This document shows positions 56,633 to 64,000 of a stretch of 64,000 nucleotides of DNA, one piece after another. How positions within the stretch are numbered: the first letter of the stretch is position 1; each line of letters opens with the position of its first letter. The notes under the pieces were generated by a model. It ran no database searches and was not told the origin of the DNA. It was given only the letters and a program-made list of their open reading frames with translations. Source of the stretch: Megalonaias nervosa (lineage: Eukaryota > Mollusca > Bivalvia > Unionida > Unionidae); NCBI GenBank assembly GCA_016617855.1, contig JAECUM010096240.1:1-64000 (forward strand), written 5' to 3'. A program made the position numbers and the translations under genes.

Positions 56633-57862
56633 AAACTATTGGTGTCAGGAACAATCATGTTTTCCTTTTTTATTGAAATATTATCAAAATAAATGTGTTG
56701 AAGGACAGGGATTTTATCAACAGGTACTTTTGCAGTGTTGAATCAACATTGAAATACTGTATTGGTAATGGAGACTGGTTTCAGTTATTTATGACATTTA
56801 CCATTAATTTTTAAAACCAACTTGAAACCAGTCTGTTTTTCTAGCTGTCCTTCTGTAGCAATTCAGTGCTAACCACTTCTGTTGAAAACATTCGAGTCCA
56901 GTAACAAAATTAGACCTCATATTAAGTATCCATTAATCGGGGGTGGAGATAAAGAATCAGAAATGGTTAATCATATTTTTTCATACTACAGAATGCTGTT
57001 TTTGTTTCCTTATATAGTAACATTGCTAAAAAATGTTGTATGTCTGTATTGACACATACTGTACATGCCAAGTTTTCTGCTACCAAATCAAGAAGATCAG
57101 TGTTTACAATCTAGGAGATTGTGCCCAAAACAGGGAGATTAGGACAACGACCATTTGTCATAAATCTAAATGTGAAAGTACACATCATACCAGAACTAAG
57201 TAATTTAACTACAATGAATAATAGTTACTCAACTTTATTAATTTTCTGATACATTATTTTCACTACGCTTCAAATGTTTAAATTTGTCTGTTGTTGAAAT
57301 GGCAAACATATTTTGTTTTTTTTTCAGTTGCATATTTTCCTTTGAATCCACTAGCATACATTTCAGCACCGTACCAAAATTACTATTTCCAAAGAGTTTC
57401 AAGAACTGTTTTATACTTGTCAGGTTGCCTGCAAACTGTTATAACAACTCCTTACTCAGTATTTAAAGATTGATGAGTAAAACAACTTAAGTATGTACAA
57501 TAAATGCATCAGCTTGTGTCACGAGTCATGATTTGATTGGTTTTCAGGTTGATAACAACTTGATTGTTGGATTACAACAGTCCTAAAACAGTCATTTGAA
57601 TGTTGTTTAGCTGGAAATACCTATGCTTGGCTGGTATTGTTTAAGTTGGAAATACCTGCTTGGCGGATGTTGTTTAGTTGGAAATACCTATGCTTTGGCA
57701 GATGCTTTTTTTAAGTTCATGATGCTTGGCAGATTCATGATTTCTGAGAGTTTTTGTGAGCAAATCAGCAGATCAAAAGATTGGGGGCAAAATGAAAAGA
57801 CAACTGGACAATCTGTGAGATTTGGTGTGTATGTTGGCAGGTTGTTAAATCTAGCTGAGTGT
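56631..57862. other. Intron 5, unannotated
   Basis: A short direct repeat 'ttgtttagctggaaatacctatgcttgg' type occurs at 57602-57700 (three partial units). Nothing else recognised. Confidence 0.4.
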
Positions 57863-58079
57863 ACTACACTATGTACTCACTTATGAGTCCAACTGCAAAC
57901 TGCACAGACTCAGACCTGCCATTGCATGATGCGCTGGGTCTGGGTCTGTGCAGTTTATTAGGAGTAATCAGTTGAACAAACAACACAGACCCTGATCTGC
58001 AGGTGCATTATGCTAGGGCAGATCAGGGTCTTTTGTTGTTTGCAATTTGACTTGACTTATAAATGAGTATATGTGTAGT
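57863..58079. mobile_element. Palindromic MITE, family M, copy 3
   Basis: actacactatgtactcact ... gagtatatgtgtagt ends with mirrored cagactcagacctgcc and gatcagggtc interiors. TA flanks as in copy 1. Confidence 0.82.
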
Positions 58080-58204
58080 TGGAGTTAGATAGGGATCTAT
58101 GTCATTTCAATGTATTGTGTATGAACATGTATAAGAACCAGTAAAAACTGAATTCCTATTATTGCAAGTTTCTTCTGAACAAGGTTTCAGTTTTAATTCA
58201 CCTT

Positions 58205-58615
58205 CTCCTAATGTGTTTCAGTTAAACTTTATTTTCCATACACTGTGTGAGAACCATACTTTATGATGTGTTTCATCTAAACTTTACTTTCCGTACACTG
58301 TGTGAGAACCATTCTTCATGATGTATTTCATCTAATCTTTATTTCCATACACTTTGTGAGAACATACTTCATGATGTATTTCATCTAATCTTTATTTTCC
58401 ATACACTGCGTGAGAACCAAACTTATTGATATATTTCATTTAAACTTTAATTTCCGTACACTGCATGAGAACCAAACTTCATGATGTATTTCATTTAAAC
58501 TTTATTTTCCTTACACTGCGTGAGAACCATACTTAACGATATATTTCATGTAAACTTTATTTTCCGTACACTGCACGAGAACCATACTTAATGATGTATT
58601 TCATTTTAACTTTGC
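58205..58615. repeat. 55-bp minisatellite, about 7 units
   Basis: The unit contains gatgtatttcatctaatctt, tattttccatacactgtg and tgagaaccatacttcat. Small indels vary the period by a few bases. Confidence 0.9.
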
Positions 58616-60078
58616 CATACTTCATGAAGTGCTTATTACTTTCTAATTTGAGTGATAATTGTAGAGTTAAGAACAGAATGGTTGAAATTTAGTAAGTTTC
58701 TGCAATTGCTGCCATCATTACATATGTAGTACAGTAAATCTAGACTTGGGAGCCCACCCTCTCAGCCACAAAGTGGTCTTTCAGTTGAAGTCACCACATT
58801 TTATTACAAATTGGTAAGTACATTAAGAATCAGGTTGAATTAATGATCAGTTGTTTTCCAACACAACGGCCTTTCAAGTCAATAATTACGTATTATATTT
58901 GATGTACATGTATCATTCGGACTATCTTGCTTTCACTTAAAACGAACTTTCATCAATATATAATTGCAGTTGCATCATTTGATAAATGTATGGAAGATTT
59001 CTATTGGTCAAAACAGAACCATGTGATCAGATCCAGTTTGCATTTATTTCTGTATAAACTGTACGGAGAACTACTTTATACTTCTATAAATAGCATCACG
59101 TGCAAAGTAACTAATGTAAACACTGAATCGGAAGGCATACACACTGCATGCCTTTGAAATGAAATAGAAATGGTGGGTTCATTTTTTATTTAGAAATTTA
59201 ATTGATTTGACATAATCAACTAACAAATAATCTTTATAACCTTTCTGAAGATAAATAATTCTTTCATTAAGTTTGAAAAAAGGCAGGAAAACTCAAAATC
59301 TGCCAAGAAGAACACTGGGGCTGTGTTGTACAGAACTGTCACTGCATCTCATTATAAATGAATTTACAACTATTAGTAAATTAATAGAGGGATTGGGAGG
59401 AGGGGCATTCAAAAACTAACATTATAATGATTGGATTCACAATTGTCTACAATGTAAAATGCCAGCCTTGATAATTATGATGTCGGGGGTGGGGTGGAGG
59501 GTTAAAGATCCAGCTACTCCCCCATGGTAACTGTCATGGTTAATGTCTTGCACTGTTTGACTATTGGACCCCCATCACTATAACAATTTGTCGATAACCT
59601 TAATTTTATTTGTAGGTAACACCAGTAGGTAGCCTAAACTGTTAATGAACAGTAAAATAGATTTAAAGAAATGAATTTGGTTACTCATGTGGCTTGACAA
59701 TAACAATTCAGCCAAGTTATAATGAACTCGTGAGAGCATCAAATCCAAGAGTCATTCATATGTCAAAGAAAACAACACAGCCTTTGCTTTGAATATTGAA
59801 CTTCTACTCTGATCACATATGCCAATTTAGATTAAGACCATGCTGTTGAATGTACAGAGCCTTACATCGCCTACCATTGGTTGAGTTACTTTTATAATGT
59901 TGATGTAGCTACTACATTGCAGATGGAGAATCTCCTGTTCAATAAATAGCTACGCAGCAGACGCCCTCAACAAGAATTCATTTGCTAAAATAAAACTGTC
60001 AAACTGATAGGAAATACCTTTTTAAAAAATATAAAATAACAATAAATAAATAAATAAAACTATAACGATTTGCAGTTA
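58616..60078. other. Intron 5, unannotated
   Basis: No exon with proper splice sites seen. The 76-codon frame at 58927-59157 lacks motifs. Confidence 0.35.
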
Positions 60079-60212
60079 TAAGAGTTTAATGTTGTTTTTT
60101 TTTGAGTTTGTGATGGTATAAACTGTCAGTTGCCAACTCACACAGCTTACATAACATCCTTTTTTGGCGTTATTTGCTGTGTGATTCAGCAAAAAACAAC
60201 ATTAATCTCTTA
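60079..60212. mobile_element. Foldback element, 134 bp
   Basis: taagagtttaatgttgtttt at the left is mirrored by aaaacaacattaatctctta at the right. A second short mirrored pair (actcacacagc / gctgtgtga) lies inside. Confidence 0.6.
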
Positions 60213-60480
60213 AATATCTCATGCATGACACTTAATAGTGCTTTTGTCCAAATGTTAAATAATATCCCTCAATCAGTTGAAACATCCTTACACCAGATGT
60301 AGCAATACAATCCTTAAAAAGGAATTTTTAAAGCATATGTTTATTGTCGCATATAATGTCATAGTATTTTTTGATGACTACCTTACTAATTTACTCTCCT
60401 GTCCTTGCGCAGGAAAGCAGCTTTTAATTCTCAGGATCTACTGTTTACTCCCACATTCAGTCACATATTCCTATACATGT

Positions 60481-60697
60481 ACCATATAAACTCGCTTATA
60501 AGATGAGTCCAACTGCAATCTGCACAAACCTAGATCTGCTGGCTCATTATGTGCCAGCAGATTGGGTCTGTGCAGTTTGTTTAAAGTAATCAGCAGAAAA
60601 ACAACACAAACCCTAATCTGCAAGTGCATTATGCTAAAGCAGATATGGATCTTTGTTATTTGTAGTTTGACTAAACTTACAAGTGAGTATATATGGT
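60481..60697. mobile_element. Palindromic MITE, family M, copy 4
   Basis: accatataaactcgcttata ... gtgagtatatatggt; 217 bp. TA flanks the CCATAT core on both sides. The 80-codon minus frame over it is not a gene. It ends 157 bp before exon 6. Confidence 0.86.
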
Positions 60698-60854
60698 AAT
60701 TCACCATCAACATCCAATTAGGGTGAAAGTTTGATTGTTATGAATATGCTAGCCTTTGATAACAAGTTTATTAAATGGACTTTTGATTGGAAATAATTTT
60801 ATAGCTGCATTTAATGTTAAAAGGTTTCATGCAGCATTTTTTCTCTTTTTATAG

Positions 60855-60897
60855 CATACATATTGTCGCAGATGTGTCACAAACAGGCATCAGAATG
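60855..60897 (+). CDS. TRAF7: TRAF7 exon 6 (RING finger, middle)
   Basis: The acceptor tctctttttatag ends at 60854; the donor is AATG|gtaagt at 60898. The exon has 43 bp, entering in phase 0 and leaving one base over. It encodes HTYCRRCVTNRHQN plus a split Glu codon. With exon 5 this gives CG-H-TYC-RR-C, the C-x-H-x2-C-x2-C core of a C3HC4-type RING, closely matching TRAF7. Nine residues separate the last Cys of this core from the next Cys in exon 7. Confidence 0.95.
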
Positions 60898-62161
60898 GTA
60901 AGTAATAATAATAGGAAAGCAGTTTACAGGCATCAGTTCTTTCTCTGTACAGGAAGCATTATTTTGATGTTTGGAACTGAATCTAGAGTTGTAGAAATGA
61001 AAGAAAAGTGTACATAAGTGAGATCCAGTGGTACATAACGTAGACCCAGATCTGTTGGAGTATTACAAAATTCCATATTGATCCATGCGTATACTTTGAA
61101 CCCATGTGAAAGAATTGTAGAATTAAATCTAGCAACATACATTATAGGCGGGTAATTTTGTGGATGAAAAATGTTGTGCTTTTGGCAAAACAAATATTTT
61201 CTTTTCAGTTTTGGTGAGCTGTGTTTTAGCAATTGCAGTGAAAAAGAGGGCTTTATGTTGATAGGGATAACTTTGGTATTGTTATCATTTTAGCTTATAC
61301 CCACATTTTTATTTTTAAAATACAGAATTCCAGTTTGGAAACAAATTGTATAAACCTTCAGTTTTGGACTTAACCAATATAAAGACAGCTGTAGAAGATT
61401 GTATCCATAATTAGAATTAGTTCATTCTGTTAAATATCTAAGGTGGACAGATATTTTCCATGGATTCTAGCACAAAAATGTCAGCTTGTTAAGAGAGTAA
61501 TTTCAAGTTGTGGTGGTGTACTTAGTAAGGGACTAGACCAGGAGCAATCACATCAGGTGTAATGCAATCAAACACCCCTTGCAGTACAACATGGATGCAG
61601 ATTTGTAATTGTTGTTTTTCTGTAGACAAAAAGAAACATGTAGCTCTACTAAACCTAGCTTTTCCAAGTTATTAATATGTGAATAGATTCAGTAGCTTGA
61701 ACGTTATACAAATTCTGAAGAAAAAAAAGCTCAAATATGTAATTGGAGGAATATTGGTATTAATCATATTTCTTTCAGCAGATAATAAGATTGACAGGAT
61801 TTATATTTATGGTATAACTCTGACAGCTAAATTGCTGAAAATCCTTCACTGAAAAAAAACTTCCACTTTAAAGTGTGATATGATTGCTGATCTGAATTTA
61901 TGTTGTTCTTAGTTGTATGTATGGCATTCATCACATACACTTCATTGACTTTAATGGAAGAACATGATTAAAAAAAAAAATAGTTATCAATAAACATAAA
62001 ATTTTCTGATTAATTGTATTTCTTACAATCATACGAATTACTGACATATAAAACTCAAATAAAGGGGTTATATTGCAGATGGATTAAATCCGGAGACATC
62101 ATTGCATGCCTGAGTCAAATTACTTGTCAAAAAAGGACATTTATTGCAAAATGACTGTCAG
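60898..62161. other. Intron 6, 5' part, unannotated
   Basis: A partial piece resembling MITE M (gtgagatccag...cagatctg) may lie at 61015-61060. No other feature. Confidence 0.35.
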
Positions 62162-62275
62162 TTAATTAAAAAAATTAAAAGACTACTGGGGATTCCTGTT
62201 GATTAAAAAAATTAAAAGACTATTGGGGATTCCTATTGATTAAAAAAATCAAAAGACTACTGGGGATTCCTGTTG
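62162..62275. repeat. Three tandem 37-bp units
   Basis: gattaaaaaaattaaaagac followed by tactggggattcctgtt, three times with one or two changes. Confidence 0.92.
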
Positions 62276-63971
62276 ATGTAGTCTGTAACCATATTCAGTG
62301 TAATTAGTCAGGTAGCTGTCAAATTTTTCATATAATTGACTTAACGGCCTGGCAATGAAAGTTGTGCAGATCTTGCTGTGTGCAGTTTGTAATTTGACAA
62401 ACACTGGTCTGATGCTTCAATACATGTGTGCATATATTCATGTATCCTAATATATAAGGGAGATAACACTGGTTCTGTACAATTTTGATTGATGGATGTC
62501 TTCAGAGATACAATTTCTGCATCTTTTGTGTGTGAAATGGCATCATGAAAATGTCATTCTCCAGTTACAAGAGCTAGCATTAGTTTAAAGAGCGCCTTAA
62601 ACAAATATAAGAAATCACCTCCATCAGTATTGGAATATCTGTATAATAAGAGCAGATTTGAAAATAATTGTTTGTCGAAAGTAGGCACACATTGGCCTTC
62701 CAGTATAAAGTGCATATAAAGCATAAAAGATAAACAAAACCAAAGTATAAAATCTGTTTCCCAGATGATTGTTATTATCCTAATTCAACTGTTTTTTTAT
62801 TTACTTTCTTTGAATAATGACATATTTATTTTCATTTCTTAAAATTACATATTTATTTTTATTTCTTTAATAAACAATCTATTTCTAATACACTTTTGAG
62901 TTTTCTTCATAGGCAATATCAGTACTTTGTAAGTACTGTATTAAAGTGTAGTTCTCTTTCATGAAGTGCACATGGACAAAGTGCATATCAGAGTTCTAGA
63001 TAAATTGTGTATTTGTTTATATTTTTCATATAGAATTAATTTCATTCATTTAGAGTGTGCAAAACAATTTAATTTGAAGAATTTACTGCAAAGTTGTGCA
63101 CCTTTTTTCCATTTGTAGGCAGTCAATATTTTATTATGGTAAATTTGATCAAAATAAACTATGCTATCAGGAAATGTTCCTAGTGTTCTTTGCACATATA
63201 AAATATTAATGCACAATCATGGTAAGAGTAGTACATGATTAAGTACACCTTAAATTAGTCACATTTACTCAGATGTTTGACGCATTCTCAAAGACATGAT
63301 GAATAGCTTGAGGATTACAAGTTTTTCTTTGCAAAGTATGGGTTGTATGGTGTTCAGAAAAATACCTCATTAAAATTTTAAAATAAACCAGTTTGTTCCA
63401 AATCAGATAATAAAATGCCATTCTTCACGAAAATCTTATCTAGAGATTTGGCACATATGACTTCACAAATTAGGCACATATTCTTAATGTTCCAAGATGA
63501 AATGAGATGGTAGTTACAAGGAATATAAATCCTAGGATGCAAGCATATTCAGATGAATTTTGTAGGATGCAGTCCATTACAAATGCACCACGTATCTAAC
63601 GCTTAATTTAAACTCAGAAAATATTGTTTGAGATGGTTGTACAACCAGACACGCAAAGGCAGTTTTGAACAGTGAATTTGTGTGTACACTTCTTGTGTCT
63701 TATCATCCTTCTGACCTATAATCACATACAGTAGGATATATAAAAACTTGAAATAATTCTTTTTCTTCTTCTTCTTTATGTGACAAATTGATGGTTGCTC
63801 ACATTGTTTAGACTTCTGGAAATTTGTACCTTTGAGCATTTAAGCTTTCATAAATCCATCAGAAAACACAACATCATCTACTGTGCATTGACCCAAGTTA
63901 TTTGCAGAGTACATGATATTTGTATTTTCAGTTTCATAGGATCTAAACAGCACTGTATTTATACATTGCAG
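62276..63971. other. Intron 6, 3' part, unannotated
   Basis: AT-rich, no exon or repeat recognised. It ends in the acceptor attgcag for exon 7. Confidence 0.4.
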
Positions 63972-64000
63972 AAACGTGCCCTGTTGATGGTCATAATTTG
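63972..64000 (+). CDS. TRAF7: TRAF7 exon 7, start (truncated by window end)
   Basis: The acceptor tacattgcag ends at 63971. The first two bases complete the Glu codon from exon 6. Then TCPVDGHNL follows in frame to the last base of the window. Cys-Pro-Val-Asp supplies the last RING ligands; Asp in the final position is usual for TRAF-type RINGs. In TRAF7 the next parts are a TRAF-type zinc finger, a coiled coil and seven WD40 repeats, expected beyond this window. Confidence 0.92.

Overview
The window is eukaryotic, non-coding-rich and AT-rich. Its backbone is the 5' part of one gene on the + strand, recognised from small, correctly phased exons whose translation matches TRAF7, a RING-type E3 ubiquitin ligase with C-terminal WD40 repeats in the family. 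Five exons are well supported (21768-21831, 25592-25683, 43008-43091, 54623-54715, 60855-60897). A sixth starts at 63972 and runs off the window. A candidate first coding exon lies at 13733-13774, next to a CpG-rich patch. All splice phases agree. The RING finger is spread over the last three visible exons; the zinc-finger, coiled-coil and WD40 parts lie beyond position 64000. The very large introns, the tRNA-derived SINEs and the mix of CR1-like LINEs, DIRS-like, gypsy-like and parvovirus-like sequences suggest an invertebrate, probably a mollusc. That assignment is an inference.

Layout. 1-13.4 kb, upstream of the gene: two copies of SINE family A, one SINE B, and a CR1/L2-like LINE split by a 1.93-kb solo LTR with a perfect 5-bp target duplication. 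There are also AT-rich decayed coding-like blocks and a 59-bp satellite interrupted by a second LINE copy. 13.4-21.8 kb: candidate promoter and exon 1, then a tandem segmental duplication. One copy of it carries a 1.77-kb hAT-like insertion, and the other copy is the empty site. 21.8-25.6 kb: a parvovirus NS1-like endogenous fragment split by a solo LTR. 25.6-43 kb (intron 3 of the gene as numbered here): foldback elements, then a DIRS-like tyrosine-recombinase retrotransposon broken by a SINE and by a solo LTR. Next comes a decayed gypsy-type retrotransposon whose integrase lies upstream of reverse transcriptase, then a 49-bp satellite studded with SINE B copies. 43-64 kb: exons 4-7, several minisatellites (48, 53 and 55 bp), a palindromic MITE family (four copies in the whole window) and a third solo LTR of family B.

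No bacterial-type operon, CRISPR array, rRNA or free-standing tRNA gene is visible. Nearly all ORFs longer than 60 codons are repeat-derived or chance. The most informative content is the nested record of insertions and the recovered TRAF7 exon chain.
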